Below, one piece after another: positions 34,701-45,077 of a DNA stretch of 64,000 bases; the first letter of the stretch is position 1; every line of letters starts with the position of its first letter. A program made the translations under genes and the position numbers. The DNA comes from Struthidea cinerea (Eukaryota > Chordata > Aves > Passeriformes > Corcoracidae), in contig VZTI01001819.1 of NCBI GenBank assembly GCA_013397865.1, forward strand, positions 248,001 through 312,000, written 5' to 3'. Below the pieces are notes generated by a model. That model worked only from the letters and a program-made list of their open reading frames with translations. It was not told the origin of the DNA and made no database searches.

Positions 34701-36242
34701 TCTCAACAGTTAAGTGATGTTTCTCCAGGGACTGGCAACCCTGAAGAAACAAATGGCTTGATGCCTTAGCTGCTTTTAGCCCAGACCTCTTACCAGGTGC
34801 ACAGCAGAATGGCAAAAAACAATCAAAAGCTAATTCAGCAGAAATGCCTAAATTCAGGAAGATATATGGAATTGAGGCAATGCAAGTCCATAATCATAAG
34901 AACATTTATGTGCCCAGTTTTATGAGCTACTCCGCAATGGTGTCATTAAGCACCATCTGAGTACTGTGAAGGCTGTGCCACAGATGGTGTAAATCACTGT
35001 CTAAATCACACTTTTCACAACTGCCTGGCACAGAGGACAGAAAATACACTCTCTAAAATCCAAGGACATTTTGGATTGGAGAGTATTTAAAATACAAGTA
35101 TTTCTGTGTATGAAAGCCAGTATCAGTATTTGAGGAGAGTATTCCTCTGAGAGGACAAGAGGTAGTGTGCAGAGCTCAGAGAACGTGACAGAGTCATCAG
35201 ACTGTCAGGCAAACATCTCTGTTCAGTACATTACAAGACACTGCAGAGGAAAAACATGGGGAAGAAAAGAGAGTGTCGACAAAAGTGATGCTGGGAAAAA
35301 AAAAGCTCTAATATGTATTTGGGGTGTAATAAATATCAATTTAAAATATGTGAACAATATTTATTGGGGACAGCCTCGTTGCAGAGATATGTGGTATTTA
35401 ATGTTTCTGTTTCTAATGGAAAAGAAATTCTAGAAAAGTATCAGAAAGAACAAAAAACAAGAGCAGAGGTCTCCCTGTTGAGTTTAGGAACAGTTTCTAT
35501 TTAGAAAACTTGTTTGGCCATATTAAACCTGCCAGCTGGGAGAAAACGAGTGCAAAATTATTTTAGAACAGGAATATCACACCCTTGTCAGTGTTATACT
35601 TTGAGGCTTTCTTACTTAATCGTGCTTTCATATTCTAGTTAAAAACTGAGATTATGTTCATTGATATGTCTTAAAGGAGTCTTGATTTTCAATTTCTTTG
35701 TTGTGATTCAGTAATTGTGCAAAATAAGATAATATTACAAAATATGTATATGTGAAAGTTGGAGGTCTGCTTAGGCTCTGTGAAAGCACTACTTGCCAGC
35801 CTCTTGTTCTTCTACCATAGGTTTCCCTAATACTTCTTAGCTGCTTTCTTTACCTTATGTGTTAGTTAATTTTAAAAAGTGTATTTTAATTTAGGCATCA
35901 GCTATGTATTAGAGGGTTGCTTTGATACAAAGGCATGGTTTATCCCACATAAATGAAAAATGCTTTCAGTTCTTTTCCACACTGCAGAATTTTTGTTGCA
36001 TGTACGTATACATTTATCAATTGACATTATAGAGTTTTCCTTAAGCTGAGCTGTGGATGTGCACCTAGTATGTGGAAGAACAAGTAGACATGTGCTTGTG
36101 ATTTCTCCCTTTGAATACATCCTTCAGGCAACTTATCTATAAAATAGAACAAAGTGTACTTTGAATTTTTAAATTTAGGGAGGTTCTCTTGGAGAAAAAA
36201 GTCACAAATATTCAGAGGTTGGTTCTGCCTTTAGGCAGCTGG
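31777..36242. other. Non-coding DNA with a possible conserved block
   Basis: No exon is recognised. The part 32380-32800 is unusually rich in homeodomain-type TAAT/ATTA motifs without being low-complexity. A 187-codon frame at 33985-34548 (plus) is rich in Ser and Leu and has no recognisable domain; I do not call it a gene. Confidence 0.45.
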
Positions 36243-36247
36243 TAAGC

Positions 36248-36317
36248 TGTCCTAGTTTGGACAAATTTGGAGGAAAATATCCTCTGACAGAAGACAGGTT
36301 ACAACCACCCCAGGACA
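36248..36317 (-). mobile_element. 70-bp internally deleted LTR remnant with 5-bp target duplication
   Basis: The element starts TGTCCTAG and ends CCAGGACA and is flanked by TAAGC on both sides (36243-36247 and 36318-36322). Its first 50 bp match the left end of the LTR at 43453-44084 (shared TTTGGACAAATTTGGAGG, then AAAATATCCTCT and CAGGTTACAA). Its last 15 bp match that LTR's right end (CACCCCAGGACA). The middle, about 560 bp, is missing. Orientation is taken from the larger copy. Confidence 0.8.
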
Positions 36318-36322
36318 TAAGC

Positions 36323-37341
36323 GGAGAAGAAAACAAATCCTAGAGGTCTTCAGAAAGGGTGTTCATGATGCCTAGCTCAGCCTTATACTGTATATCACCA
36401 GTTTCCCTCTAGGCAATGGAAAATAAACATGTTTTTTAAGGATTATTTCTTGGCAGCTGAGCTCTGTGTGATCTGAGACCCAAAGGACATCAATGACTTG
36501 GTCACCATCTTCTAGGACCGTACCTGTCCTGATGGCTTGGCTGTTGGGAACGGGGGCTCAGCAGTAAGAAGACACTGCTGCAGTCAGCGTAGGTCAGCTT
36601 CAGGCAGGGCAGGGAGCAATGCTGGCTGTAGGTCGTGCAGCCCTGAAAAGGACAAGCATGCTTCTGGAAGCAATTTGGCTCCTTGGCAATTGCACGGTTT
36701 GCTGCACAAGATCTGAGGCAAGGCAGTACCAGTGAGGCTTTGATGACAGGGCCAGGAATCCATGTATGCCTACCAGAGCCTGGGAGCCAGCCAGCTAGGG
36801 TTGTTTCTGTCTGGGTTATCGGCCCCATGCATCCCCATGTCTCTCAGAAGCAGCACAAGAAGGGGTGCTAACAGAATAAATGTGATACTGGCTGGAAGGT
36901 ACAACACAGGTCACGGTACAGCAGGCACATCAGTTTGCACTGAAAAGGTGCTGGCTACTACTTCAGTGAGCTCTGTCAGCCAGGCCATTACAGGAGGAGA
37001 ACAACAGTATTTGCAGAGAGGAGAAACCTCTACATAGGTACTCCCATCTACCGTGGCACATGTGGTCTCTGCTTTTCCGTCACGTGTTTTCATGATCTCT
37101 GACAGCCACACTAGACAATGATTCACTACATCTGCCATTGCACCCTGTCAACCCATCTGCGTGAATGACCACTGTAGGTCTGAGGGTGCATTACTGACCC
37201 CAAGGGCAGAATATTATGCATTTTTTTTTTCCTCTGCTCTCCACAAATAATCTGGCCTCACATTAGGGGGAAAAAAGGACACTTCACATGGGTGTTGTAG
37301 GGGACAGAGCAACCTCTGTGTAAAGATGAAAACATCAGAAG
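36323..37341. other. Non-coding DNA between two LTR insertions
   Basis: No gene is recognised. Minus-strand frames at 36502-36828 and 36911-37138 are rich in Cys and Trp, but I cannot link them to a retroviral or host family and leave them uncalled. Confidence 0.4.
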
Positions 37342-37891
37342 TGTTATAAACGAGGCTAAGACTTTTCAAAAGTAAAAAAAAAAAAGTCAATTCGTTTATT
37401 TAAAAAGAAAAGAGAGCAGCCGGGAACGGGAGCCCAGGAGTAGCCCCGGCTCCACTCGACAAGCCAGAACACAATGTATCAGAGTGGCACTCTGGGCGCT
37501 CCTTCGGATGCAGAGCTCCTCAGGAGAACTCTGGGTGGGGCCTCGGGATTGTCTTTATACCCTTTGTCAGTCCGTGATTGGTCCAGTTGGAATCCTCCTT
37601 CTGACGGTTCGTGTCCAGGGGTCTTACTGGGTCTTGATCTTGCCCTTTAAAGGAGCGTCGAGTGATTGGTCCATTCTTTTTCATTACATCACTTTCCATA
37701 GGACATTCTAGAAACTCTTTTATATATTGCTCATCTACCACCCCACTCAGTGACCACATTTTAGCATCACCCCTATACAATTTCTCAACAACCAGCCCAC
37801 TAACCATCTCACAAACTTATTAACTCTCAAAACATTAATTACATTTATAACAAACTTATTAACTCTCAATGCATTAATTACATTTATAACA
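37342..37891 (-). mobile_element. Solo ERV LTR, 550 bp, minus orientation
   Basis: The ends form an inverted repeat, TGTTATAAA (37342-37350) and TTTATAACA (37883-37891), flanked by GAAG on both sides (37338-37341 and 37892-37895). On the minus strand, in order, it has two CCAAT boxes (37669-37665 and 37581-37577), a TATA box TATAAAG (37559-37553) and a polyadenylation signal AATAAA (37400-37395) about 155 nt further on. That is a complete U3-R-U5 layout. U3 opens with a 39-bp tandem duplication (37811-37849 and 37850-37888). The 4-bp target duplication suggests a gammaretrovirus-like (ERV1) origin. No gag, pol or env lies beside it, so it is a recombination product. Confidence 0.88.
37811..37888. 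repeat. 39-bp tandem duplication inside the LTR U3
   Basis: Copies 37811-37849 and 37850-37888 differ at two adjacent bases ('aaacatt' against 'atgcatt'). Duplicated enhancer blocks are common in retroviral U3 regions. Confidence 0.93.
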
Positions 37892-37895
37892 GAAG

Positions 37896-40059
37896 GATAT
37901 TCAAGGCAGCACAGGAGCAGAACATCTGAACAAGTTTGCAGAATAGAAAGAGAGGTCCCTCTTACCACCCTCTCTCAGGACTTTGGGATTTCAGTCCTTT
38001 TCTGAAACAGTTCATTGATCATCTGCTTTACTAAGACCAATTGAGAGACAAAATGAAGACAGCACTTCAGATAGCTGTTGACCCATGGTGACAGCCCACG
38101 GCCACTGAGCAACCCCGGCAGCCCACCGTATTTGCTCAGACTGGCTGGGAGTATATGAAAACACATCAGCTGCAGAGCTAATGGAGTTGGCACTTCATCA
38201 GCTGCCTAGAATTCTCCATGCTCTTGTCAAAGACAGCTTGAAGCAGCAGCTGGTTCTTAATCTGCTCAGATCAGACCATTAGAGACAGAACAAGGAAGCA
38301 GCATAGCATTATCCCTCTGATCTAGGAGGTAAAAATTAGCTCATTCTTTCTCACTTTCTCTATCCACACTCCCTTCTGCCTTCAGTAAAGAGTACTTCCA
38401 TGCAGAAGGGAGTAATGGAAATGGATACCCACCATGGCTCCATCCTGCCGGGCTTCAGCCTTGTGGCCATCAGGGGCCCAGGACACCTTAACCCTGCTTG
38501 GCTTCATGGGAGGTGCAGATGGTCACAGTGCACACAGATGCCTTCATGGTGCTCAGCATTTGTGCCCCACTGTGGAACAGGGTCCAACATCAGTAATGTG
38601 TGCCTAAACCACAGGCTTCTGGTCAGCCTTTTGTAATGTCAGGGGCTTTTATTGTCCCATAGCCCCTGTCCATATGCACCAAGATGATGTACAGAGGCAG
38701 ACTCACTGCTAAAGCTTTGGAATTCCATCTTGAATGGGAAGAAAACAGATCCATTTAATATATCTTTATCCACGTATCTGTTTACTTTCTTTAATTAAAA
38801 TAGGAGGTTATTCACAAAAACTATTGCAGCAGCTCCAAATAAAGCAAATTAAACTCTTTTCAGAAATTAAGGCCTGCAGAAAGGCAATAGTCTAATTCAT
38901 TGCACATTCACAGCCTGAACTCAGATATATCTTGCAACTCCTCCAAGGGCTTCTCTAACAAAGCAAAGTGGGGGTTAGCACCCAGCTCCTGGAAATAGTG
39001 TTCCTGGGGGATTACACGGGCTGTTTTCCCAGGGGAAGGTATGACTAGGCTGGGTCCCTGGGTGCAGTTTTAGTTACACAGTTCTTTCTCCACCCTGTGG
39101 CTGTATTTGGCTTTACAGACTCTTCCTGAGCAGCCAGGGACCTGTGGCAGGGTATTCACAGGCCTTTTCCAGGGCACTAGGGACAACTGTATTGTATGGC
39201 TGTAGCTGCCCCTCCATCTGGGGCACGAGGTGGGCACACGGGTAGGTCAGGGAATGTGTTTGGGGTGTCATCCTCAACTTCAGTGTCTGAGTCCATGCCT
39301 GGTTTGGCAGGTGCGAGAGATGCAGTTTTGCCTGGTGGCTGGTTGAGAGACACAACTCCAGTCAGTGGCCCAGGGTCTGTCGAGCCCTGGATGGCTCTGG
39401 GGACAAGCAGCCTTATGCCACTTAAATGTTGATGTGATGTTACCTGGGAACAGCTGGCCTGTAAAAACGATTTTACAATTTCTTGCTTTAGTTCCTAATC
39501 TTCAAATTTGCAACTTCATATGGTCTAAGAGTAGCCTATAAGAAATGCTACAACAAATCCCCAAAATTATAGTCACCCTACTATTCTTATCCACTGACAG
39601 GTTAAATGTCTGATTTATAATTATTACAAATAAGGTCAAGCACAGGGCAGGACTGACCTCTATAATAGAAGATTCATTACAAAAAATTTCAGTAGCTGTA
39701 TAGTAGAAGTCTAGTGTCGACCCTGTAAAAGCCAGTAATTAAGATTGAAACTCTTCTGAGGACTGAATTACTGAGGAAACTCACCTGAGTTTCCGTGCTT
39801 AGAAATTTACTGCTCAGAAAGGGTTTGGGTGCCGGTTCCAACAATAATTTTTACTAAAAAGACATGTCTTGCTGTGTCTCACTTGCTAACGATTAAAACA
39901 TCAGAGTGGCATTACAATACATCACAGAAAGGGGATTCTGAATGAGATTTTGTCTTCTGGACGGGAACTTGGCCACAGCATTCTGTGCATAAAGATCCGA
40001 CACATTTTGAAGAACCCTTCATGGGATTTGCCACTCTTTGGCAAATTCTCCTTGCCCTA
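37896..40059. other. Non-coding DNA, nothing recognised
   Basis: No exon or repeat is recognised on either strand. Composition is moderately GC-rich in 38400-39440 without CpG enrichment. Confidence 0.4.
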
Positions 40060-40400
40060 AATTCTCATTGCAGAAACAGCGTATGGCCGTGACTTCACAG
40101 CCGCAGGTCCGCAGCCGAGAGAGCCTGCGAAGAGCTTGTGGTGCACGCACCAGCCCTGGCACCGCGGAGCCCAGGTCGCTTTCTGAAGGACTCACCTGCG
40201 CTCCCAGCTTTCCCTGTTTTCCTTTTTATTTATTATTGATTTGAAACCACGCAAATAAGTATAAACACCCCCATATTTTCTGCGATTAAAAAAAAAAAAC
40301 CAAAACCCAAATCCTGCAACTTTCCCGTGCCGCTCTCCGGAGGGGCGCGGCGCTGGCTCCGAGCCGCCCCTGCCCTTCCCCGCCCGTCGCTGCGGCTCTG

Positions 40401-40414
40401 CTGCCACCTGGCGC
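40401..40414 (-). promoter_or_regulatory. CTCF-like binding site
   Basis: On the minus strand the sequence reads GCGCCAGGTGGCAG, matching the core CCRSYAGRKGGCRS consensus at 13 of 14 positions by my count. It sits two bases from a (GGGACC)n repeat in a CpG island between two genes, a likely place for a domain boundary. Binding itself cannot be read from sequence. Confidence 0.45.
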
Positions 40415-40415
40415 G

Positions 40416-40461
40416 GGGACCGGGACCGGGACCGGGACCGGGACCGGGACCGGGACCGGGA
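40416..40461. repeat. Hexanucleotide repeat (GGGACC)7
   Basis: Seven complete, identical units at 40416-40457 followed by GGGA. The absence of any interruption suggests an unstable, probably polymorphic, tract. Confidence 0.97.
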
Positions 40462-41120
40462 GAGTCTGGCTTGTGCCGGGGAACACGGGCACACAGTGCT
40501 GGAACCGGGGAGGATCCGTCTCGCTCGGTCTCCTTCCTGTCTCCTTTTCCAATCCGGCAGCAGGTCACGGCGGTGTTTCCAGAAGGCCAGAAACCGCTCG
40601 GTTTGAAGCTCAGGAGTCCTGAAGCCTGCGCCGGTTTTCCGCAGCGATGCTGCTGCGTATGCGGAGGGCTGCGGCTCGGCGGAGTGTGGAGGTGACGCTC
40701 CCCCTGCGGGTCAGAGCGTTAAATCCTGGTTACAGTGGCAGAGAATGGAGCACTCGCCCCCGGAGCAGGAACAAACGGCAGGCTCTTGGTTACCTCTTCC
40801 AAAATGACAACAACCCTAGACGGGGAAGCAGGGACATTATTCCTTACTGGTACACAGGCTCCTAACGAGGCTCACTATCACCTCTCACGGCCCTGCTGGC
40901 TCACAGTTGGATGTCCAAGTCAAAGCTCCAGACCACGGTATTCCCAGCTCCGGCACGTCCTGCCCGTCTCTCCGCCCGTGTCACCCATCTCCTCCCCGCA
41001 CGCTCCCCGCGGGACCCATGAGCCCCCTGGGGACAGGCCTCTGCTGCCCGTGTCCTGCGCTCTGCCAGCGCCCTGAACAGCTGTGGCTGCTCTCTTCCAC
41101 CGGGTCAGCAAGAACCTGAT

Positions 41121-43452
41121 GCTGGGAAGGATGCATAGATGTTAATTCCAGGGAAATAGACAGCAATGCTGCTGTCATGAAATCAGAACTTATTCGGAAA
41201 GCACGGTGTCAGGCACACGGATATTTAGAAAGATCGTTTCAAAAAGGGGTACAGCTCCTCACCTGCAAAACGACTCCTCAGAGCAAATGGTAGCAGTGGC
41301 ACTGCTTCTTTGCATCACTTCCACACTTTTCAAGAACATTACTGTTAACAAATCTTCTTTTTTTTCCCCCATTTAAAGTTAATCCAGTGTGAGAAATCAT
41401 TCAGGGATGGAAGATGCAGTGGGAGCTTCCCTTGCAGAGAGATAGAGGATACAACAGCCAGAAGGGTGGTATGGGACAGGCATGACACAAATCTACAGAA
41501 CTGAAATTACTTTTAATTAAATAAACAACCTTTTAAAGCAAATAGTTACTTAAACATCTTTAGCGTTTATTTGTTCATAGAACTGAAATGAGATCTGAAG
41601 CTCCCAAGGACTCCCTACAATCTTGCCACTTATCCTACATGCCTGAGGCTGCAGCATGCCCAGTGAGTGCCTGTCATTTCTGTGGATTTAGCAGCGATAA
41701 ATATAATGGCTCCAGCTCTCATTTATATTAATACCATATTAGTGTGAAGGGGGTCATAAAGTGAATTCTGCTTCTTTTCAAGGTTTAGGAGCATAAAAAA
41801 TAGCAAAGCAGACATAGATGGAAACATGGCGATTGTCTCCCTGATTTCTGAAAAGAAACAAAATTGAGGAGAAGAAAAAGGTGGAATTGCTGAATCCTGA
41901 TCATTATGCTTGAAGCAAGTACAATGCTGTATTTACTGAGAGCATTTAAGGAGAGATGGTATCACCAGAGCATGTAATCCAGCCTCCTGCACATCACAAG
42001 CCATTAACATTCACAGTCATTCCTTTATCAGGCTTCATCACTTGAGTTTGACTAATGCTTATTTTCAGAAATCCCGTTATTATGCTTTTGAAGGCCAAAG
42101 AAATGAATTTGCTGCTTTTATTAGCAGCTTGTTCCAGTGACTAATCTCACTCTTAAAATGCAGGCCTTCTTAGGAGTTTGAAGCAGTCTAGCTTCCCCTT
42201 ATGTGCTGCCTGTACTTTTCCTTGTTAGACTAAGAAGCCTATTAATTCCCAGTTCTTCCTCCGTGGAAAATACTGATATATTGAAATCAGATGGCATTTT
42301 AGATTTCTGAGCTTGGAGTAGGGTGGATTGGGTGGGGATTTTTAAAATAAATTTAACAGATTATTTTTGTGCTCACCTGTCAGACATTTTCTGAAGTTTA
42401 ATATAACTTTCATGACTCTTTAAATTTGGGGGTGTCATTGAAAGACTATATATGGACTATAAGTTTGATGTAAAAAATATCAAATAAGGGGGATTTAAGC
42501 CTAATTAGAGCTGAACTTACTTCCTTAGCTGTTTTACATGCAAATGTAACAACAGCTTGTTTGAAGTTGCTTTTCCTGTTCGTAATTTTTTTCATTCCAT
42601 CAGAATGTTCTGATTTGTTGGTATGACTTGCAAAACTGGACTGTTTGAGGTAGAAATTACTAAGGGATTGGACAATTCAGTGTGGAATGTCTTTTTTTTT
42701 TTTTAAAATGTTTGATTGCTCAATTTTTTCATTGATTCTGGTGCAGACAGCATTTATCCAGAAAAAGCAGTAGTAATATTAATAGCAGCAGAGCAACATT
42801 AATTCAATGTGGTGCAAGAGAAGTCTATTAGAAGGAAACTGCCGTAAAAATGTAATGGAAGATAACATCTACAGATGGAGAGGAATATCCTTTGTCCTCT
42901 CTGCTCTCAACTAGGATGTGACTAGTATGCTGGCTACTCCGTTTTGACTCTGACTAGCTATGCCCCCAACCAGTTAGCATCAGACTCTGGTAAATGATCC
43001 TTTAATAGTGCTTTGAAAATCCATTTGTAGTTCATAAAAGTAAATTTTGAACTGATTTCTGTCTTTTGTCTAGGTGGATAAACACAAGAGATACTTAATG
43101 TTTCAAGAATAGGAACAGCAGGTTTTTCCATTCCCAAATATACTAAATGATATTATTTTTCTCATTAGAGAAAAGTTGTTGAGCATAGAATAAGCCCAGA
43201 CAGGTGCAAAGTTGCCTTCAATGAATTTTCTGCTTGGCTATTGCCTATGGTGGTGGACCAGAGCAGGGAAGAGGGGAAATCACAGTCTTGGAGAAGGTAT
43301 TTTCTCATGTCAGTTTTCATGTTGTGACCGCTCATCCTGATTTTTATGACAAATTTTCATTTTCAAATTGTACTTTTCTCTTTCCTTCTGAAAATAATAG
43401 GGTTACTCCCTGCCTTCAGTATACAGAAATATGTTCCAAATGCTTATGACAC
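41121..43452. other. Non-coding DNA with a possible conserved block
   Basis: No exon is seen. The part 41640-42170 looks non-repetitive and balanced in composition, with many ATTA and TAAT motifs, as conserved enhancers often do. Confidence 0.4.
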
Positions 43453-44084
43453 TCTCCCAGTTTGGACAAATTTGGAGGAAAATATCCTCTAATAGAAAGC
43501 AGGTTACAATCATCTGTCCCCCCACCAGGTTTGGGAAAAAAATTTTCCTCAAAGGAAAGAGATAAAAACTATTTATTTAACAAACACACAGGAAAGGAAT
43601 AATAATGCTAAATAATGAAATCTCTCGCTGTGGAGAGAAACCTGGGAAGATTTCAGAGTCCTTCTGTAGGTGTGGTCTCTCTCCTCCTCGGAGCTGGGTC
43701 GGCGAGGGCGTGGGCCCACCTCCAGGCCTCGGGGAAAAATTCTCCAAAGGTGTTGTGATGTTGTTGAAACAGTCCAGAAGAGAAAAAAGGGGAAAACCAA
43801 AGCCCCAGGAAAACAAAGTTCAACTCTCCGTCTCTCTCTCTGGAGAAAAGGAGCCAAAAAAAAACCTGGCTGAGAAGCAAGAAGGGTACTCCCTCCGTTT
43901 GGCTGCAGCCAAACCGAGCAGTCTCTCCGTGTCCTTGAATCATTGTTTTGAAAAGTTCGTTCAGTACTTTTTTTCTCTCTCTGCCCTCTCAGGCTCAGTT
44001 TAAAGGCACAGAAAAGGCACAAAATTAATTTCTGAGCATAGAGCAATGATAGGGGATGCAACATCACAAAGTCACCCCAGGACA
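43453..44084 (-). mobile_element. Solo ERV LTR, about 632 bp, minus orientation
   Basis: The right end is CCCCAGGACA (to 44084) and the left end TCTCCCAG (from 43453), a decayed TGTCCTAG. Flanks are GACAC (43448-43452) and GCCAC (44085-44089), a 5-bp target duplication with one change. On the minus strand AATAAA lies at 43577-43572, 120 bp from the end, as expected for R-U5. The first 50 bp of the left end are shared with the 70-bp remnant at 36248-36317. Frames of up to 190 codons inside (43573-44145 minus) are fortuitous. No ERV internal genes adjoin it. Confidence 0.75.
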
Positions 44085-44983
44085 GCCACAAATCCTCATG
44101 CAGTCCTTGCAAATAAATGACAATTTGTTTACTAGAGCAAAGCAAGGGATTTCTATCCCATGATCTCTCATAAACTCGGCTTTTTCTAGCAATGGTATCA
44201 GGCAGTACTGGGGTGTAGATTGCTCCAGCTAAAGTGCCTTTAATTGCTGAATTTCAGGGTAATTTAAAGGTAAACCCATATGGGCTGGATGGAACTGTCA
44301 CTTAGACAACTCCCTTTAAAATCACTACTTGAACAAATGCTCAGTCAGGCAAGAGCTGTCTTTCAAAGCATTTTTAATTTAGAAGAAACTGAGTTATTTA
44401 TTACTTTCACATAACACTATAGTAATTTTATTATTTTTGGAGTAAAAAAAAATTGTATATCTTAAAATAGCAATATCAGCCTTATGAACCAAGTCTTACA
44501 TTGTTGTTTTGAAGCTGAAGAAACTAGGTGGTATCTAACTTAGCTTGCACTTAAGCTATGCCTTATATTATTTTACCTATAGGTATAAAAGGAGGTATTC
44601 TATTTGCTTGATTCAATGGTCTAAATATAGGCAGTCAGAGGACAAACAGAAAATTCAAACTGTAGATTTAAAGTTCAGGTTGCTGTTCATGAATCCTCAG
44701 GGATGAGCCCAGGCCACTAAAGTGAAGGGCAAGGTTACTCAAGCATGAGTACAGAGAGCCCACAGCAGGTACTTTTATAGGATCTGATATACCTGTCTTA
44801 ATGTTCAGGGAATGCACTGCTGATCCTCTCTGGCATACTGTGGCTGATTATGCATTATTGAAATGAAATTGCATCTGCAATATTTTGTAGTGAGTTTGAG
44901 TTGTTGATTTATTTTTAAAGCATTAACAAGATCTGAATATTACCTACAACTGCAGATAGTTTTATGGTTGGTTTTTTTTTTTT

Positions 44984-45077
44984 NNNNNNNNNNNNNNNNN
45001 NNNNNNNNNNNNNNNNNNNNNNNNNNNNNNNNNNNNNNNNNNNNNNNNNNNNNNNNNNNNNNNNNNNNNNNNNNNNN
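44984..45077. other. Assembly gap of 94 N inside a T run
   Basis: The gap is bordered by 13 T on the left and 6 T on the right, so it probably reflects a homopolymer or poly-A tail (read on the minus strand) that was not resolved. Confidence 0.99.

Larger units (their letters stand above)
40060..41120. promoter_or_regulatory. Orphan CpG island between CLN8 and DLGAP2
   Basis: A CG-rich block of about 1 kb, with no recognised coding exon on either side for 18 kb or more. It contains a CTCF-like site (40401-40414), a hexanucleotide repeat (40416-40461) and GC-box runs. It could be the promoter of a long non-coding RNA, an alternative CLN8 promoter, or a methylation-free regulatory island. Frames over it on both strands are composition artefacts; the Gly-Pro, Pro-Val and Ser-Arg dipeptide runs come from the hexanucleotide repeat. 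Confidence 0.55.

Noticed and set aside
36502..37138. Minus-strand frames beside the LTR as retroviral env remnants
   Set aside because: The LTR has matching target duplications on both sides, so it is solo and this DNA lies outside it. No env motif was recognised.
40192..40568. Repeat proteins with Ser-Arg, Gly-Pro and Pro-Val runs
   Set aside because: All three come from translating the (GGGACC)7 repeat in different frames.
43573..44145. 190-codon minus-strand frame
   Set aside because: It covers the solo LTR and runs past its end; an LTR does not encode this protein.
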